DNA of 64,000 nucleotides from Deinococcus sp. KSM4-11 (lineage in GTDB: Bacteria > Deinococcota > Deinococci > Deinococcales > Deinococcaceae): assembly GCF_004801415.1 (NCBI RefSeq), contig NZ_SSNX01000006.1, positions 124,001-188,000 on the forward strand, read 5' to 3'. The stretch's first letter is position 1. Every line of letters begins with the position of its first letter. This document shows, one piece after another, positions 7,744 to 16,147 of the stretch. Under the pieces are notes generated by a model. The model did not search any database. It was not told the origin of the DNA and saw only the letters and a list, made by a program, of their open reading frames with translations. A program made the position numbers and the translations under genes.

Positions 7744-8658
7744 TCACACCGGGAGCCGCATGAGGTCGCGCCCCACCGTCACGCGCCCCGCGTACACGGC
7801 GGCCATGCCCTCGGTGTAGGACGCTTCCGCCGCCGGCGTCCGTTTCGGTGCCGGGATGTGATGGGTCAGGACGAGGTGGCGGACGCCCGCGTCCTGCGCA
7901 ATCTGCGCGGCTTCCAGGGTTGTGGTGTGGTACTTGGCAGGATTGGTCACCTGAACGGCGAGTTCCGGATTCTGGTCGCTGATCTCACGCAGCCACGCGG
8001 CGTTGTAGGCATCGTGAATCAGGACGTCGGCGCCGCGCGCGGCCTCCACGGTGGTGGGCACCGGCCGCGTGTCGCCGGAGATGACCAGCACCTTCCCCCG
8101 CCACTCGATCCGGTACCCGACGGCGGGCTCGACGGGACGGTGGTCGACCTCAAACGCCGTGATCCGCACGCCATCCTCGTCGAGCAGCACTCCGCTGTTG
8201 CCCTCCACGAATTCGATCCGCGCGCCGTCCAGATCGGACTTGTTGTACGACACCCGCAGGCCGATGTCGTACTCCAGCGCGGCGTAGAACCGGCCGATGA
8301 TGTCCTGTGTGCGCTGTGGCCCGAAGACCCGCATGGGCACGGCCCGACCGGCGATGATCCCCACGTGGGTCCGCCAGGAACTGATGAACAGATCCGGGAA
8401 CCCGGCGTTGTGGTCGTAGTGGTGATGCGTGAAAAAAACGTCTCGGACGCGCTGGGGCATGAGCCCGGAATCGATCAGCTGCCGGACGGTGTCGGCGCCG
8501 CAGTCGAACAGCAGCACGCGGCCAGCGACAACGACCGCCACCGCTGGCTTGGCCGCACCGGGGTAGGCACGCGGCGTCCCGGTGCCCAGCAGGACAGCCG
8601 TGAATTCGTCCGGGTCGATGGGGGAGAGCGGCGTGTCTTCGATCCACGGGTTGGTCAT
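7744..8658 (-). CDS. MBL-fold metallo-hydrolase (RNase Z-like)
   Basis: About 304 aa from ATG 8658; a GTG at 8700 would add 14 residues and neither start has a good ribosome site. The zinc motif is THHHYDHNAG (His-x-His-x-Asp-His), preceded by LLFDCGADTVRQL. Further ligands are in the VISGDTRPV and VLTHHIPAP motifs. The order and spacing are those of the beta-lactamase superfamily branch that includes RNase Z and arylsulfatase/lactonase-like enzymes. The substrate cannot be read from sequence. It lies downstream of nanE on the same strand, but a stem-loop (8753-8794) lies between them, so it is probably its own unit. Confidence 0.85.
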   Translation of the reverse strand: MTNPWIEDTPLSPIDPDEFTAVLLGTGTPRAYPGAAKPAVAVVVAGRVLLFDCGADTVRQLIDSGLMPQRVRDVFFTHHHYDHNAGFPDLFISSWRTHVGIIAGRAVPMRVFGPQRTQDIIGRFYAALEYDIGLRVSYNKSDLDGARIEFVEGNSGVLLDEDGVRITAFEVDHRPVEPAVGYRIEWRGKVLVISGDTRPVPTTVEAARGADVLIHDAYNAAWLREISDQNPELAVQVTNPAKYHTTTLEAAQIAQDAGVRHLVLTHHIPAPKRTPAAEASYTEGMAAVYAGRVTVGRDLMRLPV

Positions 8659-8752
8659 ATAGGGCGAGTCTGGCGCGTGCCGCCGGGTTTGACCTGTCAC
8701 CTGTCCAGGCCATTGGTACAGGGAATGAAACGTCCTGCCGCTCCACAGAAGA

Positions 8753-8794
8753 CTGACGGTGTGGTTGGGTCGTTGCCCACCCGAGCACCGTCAG
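8753..8794 (-). terminator. Candidate terminator after nanE
   Basis: Nine-base arms CTGACGGTG and CACCGTCAG enclose a second partial pairing (GGG with CCC), giving one long hairpin. The distal side on the minus strand is only mildly T-rich (GTCTTCTG), so it may be weak or act as an mRNA end stabiliser. Confidence 0.5.
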
Positions 8795-8859
8795 ACTGAT
8801 GGCCACACTGAGCAACAGCCCCAGTCAGGGAGCCTGCGCAGCAATGCCGGTGACCAGAC

Positions 8860-9534
8860 TCAGCCCTGGAGTGCCTGCGTGAACCAGCGCGTCACCACGT
8901 CCGGCCGGGTGATGGCGCTCCCCACGACGACACACTGCGCGCCGAGTGTCAGCGCGCGGGCCGCGTCGGCAGGCGTGTTGAGACGGCCCTCGGCGGCAAA
9001 GGGAAGGCCATCGGCGTGCAGGGCAGTCATCAGCGCCCAGTCCGGATAACCACTCTGGGGGCTGTACGGGGTGTAGCCGCTCATGGTGGTGCTCACGATG
9101 TCGGCGCCCATCTGCACGGCCGCGTGGGCTTCGGCCAGCGTGCTGATGTCGGCCATGACCAGGGCACCCGCCGCGTGGACGGCCCCGATGATGTCGCCCA
9201 GCGGTTCCGGACGGGGACGCAGCGTGGCGTCCACCGCGACGACCTGCGCGCCCAGTTCGGCGAGCCGAACGGCCTCGGCGCTCGTGGGAGTGATGTAGAT
9301 GTCGGTGTCGGCGCGGTCGGTCTTGGTCAGGCCGATGATGGGCAGGTCAGTGACGGCCCGCACCGCCTGCACGTCGTCGAAGCCCTGAATCCGCAGGCCG
9401 CCCGCGCCGCCCTTCACGGCCGCGAGGGCCAGGCGGCTGATGATGAATGAGTCCCGCAGCGGGCTGTCGGGGTTGGCCTGGCAGGACACGACCAGCTGGC
9501 CCCGCAGGCGTTCCAGCACCCCCTGGTCAGGCAT
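8860..9534 (-). CDS. nanE: N-acetylmannosamine-6-phosphate 2-epimerase
   Basis: 224 aa, normal length for NanE. It is a TIM-barrel enzyme that converts ManNAc-6-P to GlcNAc-6-P in sialic-acid catabolism. Diagnostic segments are GQLVVSCQANPDSPLRD at the N-terminus, GGLRIQGFDDVQAVR, LPIIGLTKTDR, ITPTSAEAVRLAELGA, VMADISTLAEAHAA, ADIVSTTMSGYTPYS and CVVVGSAITRPDVV at the phosphate site. The start overlaps the end of the upstream chimeric frame (9527-9865) by eight bases, so the two are translationally coupled. It seems intact, although the lyase and transporter normally beside it are missing here. Confidence 0.93.
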   Translation of the reverse strand: MPDQGVLERLRGQLVVSCQANPDSPLRDSFIISRLALAAVKGGAGGLRIQGFDDVQAVRAVTDLPIIGLTKTDRADTDIYITPTSAEAVRLAELGAQVVAVDATLRPRPEPLGDIIGAVHAAGALVMADISTLAEAHAAVQMGADIVSTTMSGYTPYSPQSGYPDWALMTALHADGLPFAAEGRLNTPADAARALTLGAQCVVVGSAITRPDVVTRWFTQALQG

Positions 9535-9865
9535 GGGGGAGAAGTCTCTCTGCTGCCAGGATGTGCTCGATTCGCCGGGTTTCGGCGTCGTTCAGCGGCA
9601 GGTTCAGGCGGTGCATGTGGAGGGTGGGGATCAGGCCCCTCAGGTGCAGGGCCGCCTTGAAGCCGCCGACGCCGGAGGCGCAGGGACTCGTGCGGGGCGA
9701 GCCCTGGAGGGCAATGGCGAACAGCCGGATCAGCCGCTCCTGGATGCGCCGGCCCTCGACCCAGTCCGGCGGCGCGTCGCCTGGGCCCTGGTCAAAGGCG
9801 CCCGTAGGAACCTTGTCGGCCAGGGCGGTGCAGGTCAGGGCGAGGCTGAGGGCGAGCTTGGACAT
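9527..9865 (-). pseudogene. Deletion chimera: signal peptide joined to the C-terminus of a DapA/NanA-family lyase
   Basis: 112 aa with a good ribosome site (AGGAGT). Residues 1-16 (MSKLALSLALTCTALA) are a classic signal peptide. From about residue 35 the sequence is the last third of a dihydrodipicolinate-synthase/N-acetylneuraminate-lyase protein: IQERLIRLFAIAL, SGVGGFKAALHLRGL, then NLPLNDAETRRIEHIL. A cytosolic lyase has no signal peptide, and the barrel's catalytic Lys and Tyr are absent. The simplest reading is that a deletion fused the start of a sugar-binding-protein gene to the end of nanA, removing the transporter genes between. It probably has no lyase activity. Confidence 0.7.
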
Positions 9866-9893
9866 ACGGACTCCTGTGCGGGGTGAGGGGCGG

Positions 9894-10619
9894 TCAACGC
9901 TGGCCGGCGGCGCCGAATCCCAGATCGGCGACCACAGGGGCGGGCTGTTCCGGGTTCAGGCGGGCGTGGATCTGTTGGAAGTGGGCGTGCATCGCTGCCG
10001 TGACCTGTGTGGCCGTTCCGGCGCGCAGGGCATCCACAATGGCCCTGTGGTCGTGGGCGGTCTGTGCGAGGTTCCACTGCGACATGTCGGCGGTGGCGTT
10101 GAGGCGGTGGAAGACTTCCCAGAACAACCCCACCAGCCGGTCGAGGAAGACGTTCTCCAGGGGGGCGTACAGGACGCGGTGGAATTCGCGGTTTTCATCC
10201 TCGAAGGTGCGGCCGGTGGCAGCCTTGGCGAGCATTTTCGCCACCAGCGCCTCAAGTTGGGCCAGTTGGCCGGGCGTGGTGCGGGCGACCACCATGCCGA
10301 CCAGGCCCTCCTCGAGTGCCGTGCGCACCTGCAGCAGGTCACGCAGAGATCTGCCATCGGTGGCGAAGGAGTAGGGGAGGTTCTCAACAATGCTGTCGAA
10401 GGAGAAGGCCTTGACGTAGAGGCCCTCTCCCTGCCGCGCTTCGAGGATGCCGACGGCTTCCAGGGATTTGACGCCTTCACGCAGGGACAGTCGGCTGATG
10501 CCCATGTCCCGGGCCAGCTGGGCCTCGGGCGGCAGGACGTCGCCTGGCTGCAGGTGCTGTTCTTCAATGAAGCGGCGGATGGCCAGCTGGGCCTGTCGAT
10601 GTACGGGTACCTTGGCGAT
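9894..10619 (-). CDS. GntR/FadR-family regulator (FCD domain), start codon abnormal
   Basis: The reading frame covers a winged helix (KVPVHRQAQLAIRRF, LPPEAQLARDMGISRLSLREGVKSLEAVGIL) and an FCD effector domain with the metal-site pattern ENREFHRVLY...LAQTAHDHRAIVDAL...HAHFQQIH. This is the family of NanR-type repressors, fitting the adjacent nanE. The frame is open up to a TGA at about 10648, but it contains no ATG, GTG or TTG before residue 39. The likely start position, just after GGTGGGGGTGG, is ATC at 10619. ATG 10505 would cut away half the winged helix. It is either a start-codon mutation, a rare ATC start, or a sequence error. The promoter upstream is intact. Confidence 0.75.
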   Translation of the reverse strand: MAKVPVHRQAQLAIRRFIEEQHLQPGDVLPPEAQLARDMGISRLSLREGVKSLEAVGILEARQGEGLYVKAFSFDSIVENLPYSFATDGRSLRDLLQVRTALEEGLVGMVVARTTPGQLAQLEALVAKMLAKAATGRTFEDENREFHRVLYAPLENVFLDRLVGLFWEVFHRLNATADMSQWNLAQTAHDHRAIVDALRAGTATQVTAAMHAHFQQIHARLNPEQPAPVVADLGFGAAGQR

Positions 10620-10640
10620 ACGTCCACCCCCACCAGGTTG

Positions 10641-10652
10641 TCAGATGTCTGA
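10641..10652. promoter_or_regulatory. Candidate operator of the GntR regulator
   Basis: TCAGATGTCTGA: arms TCAGA and TCTGA around two bases. It lies just downstream of the -10 at 10664-10669, over the transcription start. The same core recurs as the centre of the longer palindrome at 11198-11217. Confidence 0.55.
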
Positions 10653-10663
10653 TGTATGGATGA

Positions 10664-10692
10664 AAGATAGATACAGCTCAGATCTCTGTCAA
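10664..10692 (-). promoter_or_regulatory. Promoter of the GntR regulator gene
   Basis: On the minus strand: TTGACA (10692-10687), a 17-base spacer, then TATCTT (10669-10664). This is close to the sigma-70 consensus. Transcription would start near 10657, within the TCAGA-N2-TCTGA operator. Confidence 0.7.
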
Positions 10693-10809
10693 GAACACCT
10701 CTACGGAGTTCCTGGCCGGTGCCTCCGCGGCGAAGGCGAGCGTGACCTGCGGCGTCTGGGCCTCGGTCACCCACGCGGCCAGTTCCAGCCCTTCCCGATG
10801 GGTGTCCAG
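10678..10809 (-). pseudogene. C-terminal gene fragment
   Basis: A 43-codon open frame on the minus strand reads LDTHREGLELAAWVTEAQ and ends in a proper stop just before the GntR promoter. It begins right after an in-frame TGA and has no start codon. Codon use and the alternating beta-like sequence (TPQVTLAFAAEA) look like the end of a real gene whose front has been lost. The family is not identifiable. Confidence 0.4.
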
Positions 10810-11016
10810 TCACCTGTTCACCCGGCGAAACTGCAGGTGTGACAGGTTCCCGCCTCCTCGGTGCACAGAGCCCGGAATTCTTTGAGCAGATACGACTGGG
10901 CCACGCTGACGAACGCGTTGCGGTGCCGATCAGCCCAGCCAGCGGTGCAAGTTCCGCTGCATAGGAACCGACCGGTTTCTCGGTGGCAACGGACAGACCA
11001 GTTTCCAGACACACTG

Positions 11017-11193
11017 TCAATCCTCAAGCAGGGTCTGAGGCCGGCCCAACAGTAGCAGCCCAGGTGGGTCGGCGAGGATGGCTTCCAGAGAATCAATGAA
11101 AATGACCTCAAGGTGGTGGCCGACCGCAGAAACCGCTTCCCCATGCAGCGCAGCATGCCCATGGCCGTGATCCAGCAGGACGATTCGCGTGAT
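11017..11193 (-). pseudogene. Receiver-like N-terminal fragment
   Basis: A 58-codon frame reads ITRIVLLDHGHGHAALHGE then HHLEVIFIDSLEAIL and ADPPGLLLLGRPQTLL. This recalls the first half of a response-regulator receiver domain (RIVLLDD... pattern), but the usual acidic pair is replaced by D-H-G-H. The first plausible codon is ATC (11193-11191), not ATG. The palindrome 11198-11217 lies directly upstream. I read it as a decayed fragment. Confidence 0.3.
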
Positions 11194-11197
11194 TTGA

Positions 11198-11217
11198 GAG
11201 CTCAGACATCTGAGCTC
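11198..11217. promoter_or_regulatory. 20-bp palindrome with the same core as the GntR operator
   Basis: GAGCTCAGA and TCTGAGCTC are perfect nine-base arms around CA. The inner TCAGA-N2-TCTGA equals the site at 10641-10652. It is the expected kind of site for a dimeric winged-helix regulator. It lies upstream of the fragment at 11017-11193 and about 150 bases before the kinase promoter. Confidence 0.6.
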
Positions 11218-11366
11218 ACGCCATTGGACTCGGCGTCGCCGAACCCGATGTGGCCGGACAAAAAACCCAGACTGTCACCGAGGATCCCACCACGGCAATC
11301 ACCTTGACAGCCCTTGGAAGACACATGGCACGAACCACTTGGGAACCTGCCACGCCCCACGACTCG

Positions 11367-11372
11367 TATGCT
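11367..11372 (+). promoter_or_regulatory. Leaderless -10 element of the kinase gene
   Basis: TATGCT ends six bases before the ATG at 11379, so transcription would start at or next to the start codon. This decides the start over the in-frame codons at 11250 and 11325. Confidence 0.6.
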
Positions 11373-11378
11373 CTGGCC

Positions 11379-13259
11379 ATGCCCGAGCTGCCACCGCCCG
11401 CCACGCCCTTTCCACCCGAAGAGCTGGCCACCCAGCGGGCCTGGTCGTTCGTGCAGACCTGGTGGCGCGTCACCCAGGCGCTGGGCACCAGTGTGACGCC
11501 CGAACACGTTATCGACACCGTGGTGCACGAGGGCGTGCAGGCCCTGGGCGCCGACGCCGGCTCGGTGTTTCTCTCTCACCCGGATGGTCAGGCGCTGGAG
11601 CTCAGCGCCACCGTCGGCTACGAGCCCAGTCTCCTGGCCGACTGGCGGCACCTTCCCTTGACCCGCATTACCCCCTCCACCGAGGCGTTCCTCAGCCGGG
11701 TTCCCGTGATCGTGGAAACGGTCGAACAGGCCGTCCACGATTACCCCGTGCTGCGCGGCGTCATGGCAAGCACGGCCGGGAGCCTGGTCGCCCTGCCGCT
11801 GCTGGTGGGAGAGGAGACCCTGGGCGTCCTTGCGCTCACCTTCCACAAAGAACGCGCCTTTGACGCCATGGACCGGGCCTTCCTGGGCACGCTGGCGTCA
11901 TTGTGCGCGCAGTCGCTGCAACGCAGTACGGCCCTCGCCGAAGCCCAGCGGCTCAATGAACAGTTGGGCTTCCTGGCCGAGGCCAGCACCATCCTCAGCC
12001 GCTCACTGGACCTGCCGACCATCCTGGACGCCATCGCCCACCTGACCATCCCGCGCATCGCCGACTGGTGCGTCATTCACCTGCCCGGCGAGAACGGCCA
12101 GCTCGAACCGGTGACCATCGTTCACCAGGATCCGGCCCAGGTGTCCTTTCTCAGGGCGTTCACCCGGCGGCATCCCACCAGCGCCACCGCCGACTCCGGC
12201 GTCGGCCGGGTTTTCACCACCGGCCGGGCCGAACTCGTTCCCACGATCACCGATGAGATGTACGAGGCCAGCCCGCTGGACGAAGCGTCGAAGGAGGAGG
12301 TGCGGCAACTGCAATTGCGCTCCATCATCAACGTACCGATGGTGGCGGCCGGCACCGTGGTGGGGGTGCTCGGGCTGGCACGGACGCACGTGGACCGGGC
12401 CTATACGCCAGCCGATCTGGAGCTGGCCCAGCAGGTCGCCAACCGGGCGGGCAAGGCGGTCGAGAACGCCCGGCTGCACCAGGCCCTCCAGGTGGAACTC
12501 CATGAACGGACGCAGGTGCAGCGGGCCCTGGATGCCATGAACCTCCAGCTGGAAGACCGGGTGCGGGAACGCACCGCCGAACTCCAGCAGCTCAACGAGG
12601 AGTTGCAGGCCTTCGCGCATTCGGTCTCACATGACCTGCGCACGCCCATCCGGCACATCACCAGTTTCGCCGATCTCCTCGAGCGCCAGCTTCCGACCGG
12701 GAACGCCCGTGCCGAGCAGGCCCTCGGCCAGATCCGCCATGGCGCGCAGCGGCTCACGGCGACCGTGGACGGACTCCTGCTGCTCTCACAGGCCAGCCAG
12801 CAACCCCTGCACCGAACCGACGTGAACCTGCACCAGCTGACCCGGCAGGTGATCGACACGCTGAGTGCCGACGCGACCGCCCGATCCGTCGAGTGGCGGC
12901 TCTCCCCCCTTCCCACCGTGCAGGGAGACGCCGGACTGCTGACGCTGGTGCTGCAGAACCTGCTGGGCAACGCCCTGAAGTACTCGTCCCAATCGGACTG
13001 TGCCGTGGTCGAGGTGTCGGCCAGCCACATGGAGGACGGCACCCTGATCTCCATCCGGGACAATGGGGTGGGCTTCGACGCGACGTACGCGCACAAGCTG
13101 TTCCTGCCCTTCCAGCGGTTGCATCACCCGTCCGAATTCGAGGGCACGGGCCTTGGCCTGGCGAACGTGCGACGGATTGTGCAGCGCCATGGCGGGCAGG
13201 TCTGGGCCGCGAGTGTGCCTGGGGAAGGCGCCACCTTCAGCTTCCTGCTGCCCGACTGA
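11379..13259 (+). CDS. GAF-domain sensor histidine kinase
   Basis: 626 aa from the leaderless ATG. It has two GAF domains (about residues 38-200 and 212-365), a coiled coil ending VRERTAELQQLNEELQAF, and a HisKA domain with phospho-His in SVSHDLRTPIRHI (about residue 418). The HATPase follows, with N (LLGNALKYSS), G1 (DNGVGFD) and G2 (EGTGLGLANVRRIV) boxes. The kinase core is of the bacteriophytochrome-like type. There is no transmembrane segment, so sensing is cytosolic through GAF. No response regulator gene is adjacent. It is a close relative of the kinase at 28175, whose likely partner is the receiver protein at 30082. Confidence 0.9.
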   Translation: MPELPPPATPFPPEELATQRAWSFVQTWWRVTQALGTSVTPEHVIDTVVHEGVQALGADAGSVFLSHPDGQALELSATVGYEPSLLADWRHLPLTRITPSTEAFLSRVPVIVETVEQAVHDYPVLRGVMASTAGSLVALPLLVGEETLGVLALTFHKERAFDAMDRAFLGTLASLCAQSLQRSTALAEAQRLNEQLGFLAEASTILSRSLDLPTILDAIAHLTIPRIADWCVIHLPGENGQLEPVTIVHQDPAQVSFLRAFTRRHPTSATADSGVGRVFTTGRAELVPTITDEMYEASPLDEASKEEVRQLQLRSIINVPMVAAGTVVGVLGLARTHVDRAYTPADLELAQQVANRAGKAVENARLHQALQVELHERTQVQRALDAMNLQLEDRVRERTAELQQLNEELQAFAHSVSHDLRTPIRHITSFADLLERQLPTGNARAEQALGQIRHGAQRLTATVDGLLLLSQASQQPLHRTDVNLHQLTRQVIDTLSADATARSVEWRLSPLPTVQGDAGLLTLVLQNLLGNALKYSSQSDCAVVEVSASHMEDGTLISIRDNGVGFDATYAHKLFLPFQRLHHPSEFEGTGLGLANVRRIVQRHGGQVWAASVPGEGATFSFLLPD

Positions 13260-13440
13260 TGTCCGGTTGAACGCCCTGTAGCAACGGCGCTAGAGATCTA
13301 ATGGCGTATCGGGCCTCTCCAAGATGGGTTCTCGCACCTCAGGCCATCCGCGGCCAGCCATTAGCCACCAGTGGAGGAGTCTCCGCCTGGGATCTGTTAG
13401 AGGGCGCAGGCGAGTCAGGCGAGATCCAGGATCGACACTT

Positions 13441-13470
13441 TTGGTTCATACCAGTGCCACGGCCTACACT
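13441..13470 (+). promoter_or_regulatory. Leaderless promoter of the LuxR regulator gene
   Basis: TTGGTT (13441-13446), an 18-base spacer, TACACT (13465-13470), then six bases to the ATG at 13477. There is no ribosome site. Confidence 0.65.
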
Positions 13471-13476
13471 TCAGGG

Positions 13477-15840
13477 ATGAATCTCCCCGTGCAGCAGATG
13501 CAGCCGGGAATCCGCTGGCCTGCTCCCAGCCGCCCGCTGCTGGGCCGCGCACGTGAAGTCGCAGAACTGCACACGCTGGTGGCGCAGCGCGGCGTGCGAC
13601 TGCTCACCCTGACCGGGCCCGGCGGCGTGGGCAAGACCCGGCTGGCCGTCGAACTGTGTACCGCCCTCCCGGACGCAGTGTTCGTGTCGCTGGTCGGGAC
13701 ATCGTCGCCGCAGCGGGCGCTGGAGGAGATCTGCCGCGCGCTGGGCCGCGAGGTCGGAGACGACCCCTTCGACAGCGTCTGTGTGATGGTCGGCGAGTCG
13801 GCGTGCCTGCTCGTGCTCGACAACGTCGAGCAGCTGTTATCGCTGGGGCCGCCGCTGATGGCCCTGCTGGAACGCTGCCCACGGCTCCAGCTGGTACTGA
13901 CCAGCCGCCATCCGCTGCGGGTGGCGCCGGAGCAGGAGTACCCGGTGGCGCCGCTGGCGCTGCCGTCGGCGGCCGACCCCGATGCGCCCAGCCTGCACCT
14001 GCTGCTGGCCAGCAGCGCGCCCACCACCCCCGATGAGCTGGACGCCGCCCGCGAACTGTGTCGCCGCCTGGACGGCCTGCCGCTGGCGCTGGAACTGGCG
14101 TCCGCCCGGCTGCGGCTGCTCTCGCCCCGGCAACTGCTTGCCCGGCTGAACCTGGCGCTGCTGGAGTGCCGCCCGTCTCCGGAGACCCATCACCACAGCC
14201 TGCACGCGGTTCTGGACAGCAGCGCGGCCCTGCTCAGCGAGGAGGAGCGCCGCGTCTTCCTGCGCCTGGGCGTGTTCGCCGGCAGTTGCACCGTCGAGGC
14301 CGCCGAGGATGTGGCGCAGGCACCGCTGGGGAGCCTGGAGGCCCTGCTGGAACACAGCCTGCTGCAGCGCGATGGGGAACGGCTGTGGATGCTGAACACC
14401 GTACACGAGTACGCCCACGCCCACCTGCGCGCCGGGCCGGAGTGGGAGGAGACCCAGGCGCGGCAGGCCCGCTGGATGCTCGCGCGCTCACGCGAGGCCG
14501 AACTGGCGCTGCGCGGCCCCGAGGGGCATCACTGGGTTCAGCGGCTGCACGACGAGCAGCCCAATGTTCGGCTGGCCCTCGGCTGGAGCCTGGGGCATGA
14601 TCTGGCGCTGGGCCTGGAGCTGGCCGGAACGCTGGCCCTGTTCTGGGCCTCGCACGGGTACCTGCACGAAGCCGTGGACTGGCTCGACCAGGTTCTGGAC
14701 GCCCAGGCCTTCGAAGCGCAGCTGCCTGGGCCGCCGCCGACCACCGCGCAGCAGACCGCGCTGGCCAAGGCCCTGGGGGGACGCGGCGGCTGCGCCATCT
14801 ACAGCGGGGATTTCGCCGCCGCCGAGGGGTTTCTGCGCCGGGCCCTGACGCTGTGGCAGGGCGTCCGGCACGTCCGGGGCGAGCTCTCGGTGCTCAACAA
14901 CCTGGGGATCGTGTGCCGCCGCCTGGGCCGGCCCCAGGAAGCCGAGGCGTACCTGCGCGGCGCCCTGCCACTGGCCCAGCAATCGGTTGAACCGCTGCTC
15001 GAAGCGGCCATCCACAACGGTCTGGGCACCCTGGCGCTGGGCCGCCTGGAGCCGGCGGTGGCCGCCGAACATTTCAGCGCCCACCTGACGCTGCGCCGCC
15101 AGCTGGGCGACCGGGAAGGCGAGGCGGCGGCGCTGGGCAACCTGGCGCACGCGCTGCTGGAAGCGGGCGACTACGACCGGGCCGAGCGGCTCCATCACGA
15201 CGCCCTCCGCGTGGCCCGCGAGCTGGGCGACGTGCGCACGGAAGGCATCGAACGCTACGGCCTGGGGTTCGTGGCAATCCGGCGGGGGCAGTGGGACAGC
15301 GCCAGAACCCAGCTCCTGGCCAGCCTCCAGCTCTCACTGGAGCACGGGCACGCGCCCAACACGGCCACGGCGCTGTTCGGACTGAGTTGCTGCCTGGCGG
15401 TTCAGCAGCCCCGGGCGGCGGCCTGGGTGTACGGCGCACTGGAACGCCTGCACAGACAGCTGGGCCTGGAACCCGATGCCGTGGAGCGTCAGGATGCCGG
15501 GCGGCACCTCGCTCCCGCCGAGCGCCGCCTGGGGCCGGAGGTCTGGCGCGAGGCCCTGGCGCGCGGACACGCCCTGCCGCTCGAGACGCTGCTGGCGGAC
15601 GTGGCCGCCCTGCCCCTGACCGACGCGCCAGATCCGGCGCTCTCGGGCCTGGGGTTGACCGGGCGGGAACTCGAACTGTTGCGCCTGCTCGCCCAGGGCT
15701 ACACCGATAAGAAACTCGCCGCGCTGCTCAGGATCACGCCGCGGACGGTCAGCACGCACCTGAGCCACATCTACGCCAAGTTGGGCGTCCGGACACGCAC
15801 CCAGGCGGCCCGCTTTGCGCTGGATCACCAGCTGGACTGA
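13477..15840 (+). CDS. LAL-type LuxR-family transcriptional regulator with NB-ARC/TPR-like body
   Basis: 787 aa. Residues about 20-330 form an NB-ARC-like ATPase: RPLLGRAREVAEL, Walker A GPGGVGKTR (47-55), Walker B LLVLDNVEQLL, and GLPLALELASARL. Residues about 340-700 are helical repeats of the TPR type, with signatures such as NNLGIVCRRLGRPQEAEAYL and GNLAHALLEAGDYDRAERL. The C-terminal 65 residues are a LuxR helix-turn-helix (LTGRELELLRLLAQGYTDKKLAALL, RTVSTHLSHIYAKLGVRTRTQA). ATP binding and a ligand on the repeats would switch DNA binding. The FAD monooxygenase 300 bases downstream is the natural target to test. Confidence 0.9.
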   Translation: MNLPVQQMQPGIRWPAPSRPLLGRAREVAELHTLVAQRGVRLLTLTGPGGVGKTRLAVELCTALPDAVFVSLVGTSSPQRALEEICRALGREVGDDPFDSVCVMVGESACLLVLDNVEQLLSLGPPLMALLERCPRLQLVLTSRHPLRVAPEQEYPVAPLALPSAADPDAPSLHLLLASSAPTTPDELDAARELCRRLDGLPLALELASARLRLLSPRQLLARLNLALLECRPSPETHHHSLHAVLDSSAALLSEEERRVFLRLGVFAGSCTVEAAEDVAQAPLGSLEALLEHSLLQRDGERLWMLNTVHEYAHAHLRAGPEWEETQARQARWMLARSREAELALRGPEGHHWVQRLHDEQPNVRLALGWSLGHDLALGLELAGTLALFWASHGYLHEAVDWLDQVLDAQAFEAQLPGPPPTTAQQTALAKALGGRGGCAIYSGDFAAAEGFLRRALTLWQGVRHVRGELSVLNNLGIVCRRLGRPQEAEAYLRGALPLAQQSVEPLLEAAIHNGLGTLALGRLEPAVAAEHFSAHLTLRRQLGDREGEAAALGNLAHALLEAGDYDRAERLHHDALRVARELGDVRTEGIERYGLGFVAIRRGQWDSARTQLLASLQLSLEHGHAPNTATALFGLSCCLAVQQPRAAAWVYGALERLHRQLGLEPDAVERQDAGRHLAPAERRLGPEVWREALARGHALPLETLLADVAALPLTDAPDPALSGLGLTGRELELLRLLAQGYTDKKLAALLRITPRTVSTHLSHIYAKLGVRTRTQAARFALDHQLD

Positions 15841-16147
15841 GCGCCGCCCAGGTTCCCCAAATTCCGCGCCTACGTAACCCTACGTATTGGCGTTTGTGCG
15901 TGTGGGGCGCACACTGAATCCAGGTCACCACCCTGGCCCCGGCGACATCGCCGACCCCATCCGACCGATCGATACACCACCCCACCAGCTTCCGCCGGGA
16001 GATCCCTTCCTGCGGGAAGGAGGAGGTATGGCCTGACGTCAGACCGCCTGACCGTAAATCCGAGCAGATCCGCCCTATATCTCCCCTGAACCTCCGATCC
16101 ACACCAATCCATCCGAGACCTTCAGATCACCCCACCAAGGAGACTCC
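15841..16147 (+). other. Leader/control region of the FAD monooxygenase gene
   Basis: 307 bases without a gene. It holds a direct repeat CTACGTA-N3-CTACGTA (15870-15886), each containing the self-complementary TACGTA; an inverted pair GTGCG...CGCAC just downstream; and a small hairpin CTTCC-TGCG-GGAAG near 16006-16019. A strong ribosome site AAGGAGA precedes the ATG at 16148. The repeats are reasonable candidates for LuxR-regulator binding; I could not fix a promoter. Confidence 0.45.

Larger units (their letters stand above)
10810..11366. other. Decayed region between the GntR gene and the kinase gene
   Basis: Besides the receiver-like fragment and palindrome listed separately, a further minus-strand tail reads AFVSVAQSYLLKEFRALC before a stop at 10818 and may be the end of a LysR-type effector domain. 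A TTGACA at 11304 has no matching -10. No intact gene is present. Confidence 0.4.

Noticed and set aside
8860..10505. A working sialic-acid catabolic operon
   Set aside because: Lyase and transporter are absent or reduced to a C-terminal tail, so only nanE appears functional in this window.
11304..11309. TTGACA as -35 for the kinase gene
   Set aside because: No -10-like hexamer at 16-19 bases; the leaderless TATGCT at 11367 fits the start codon better.
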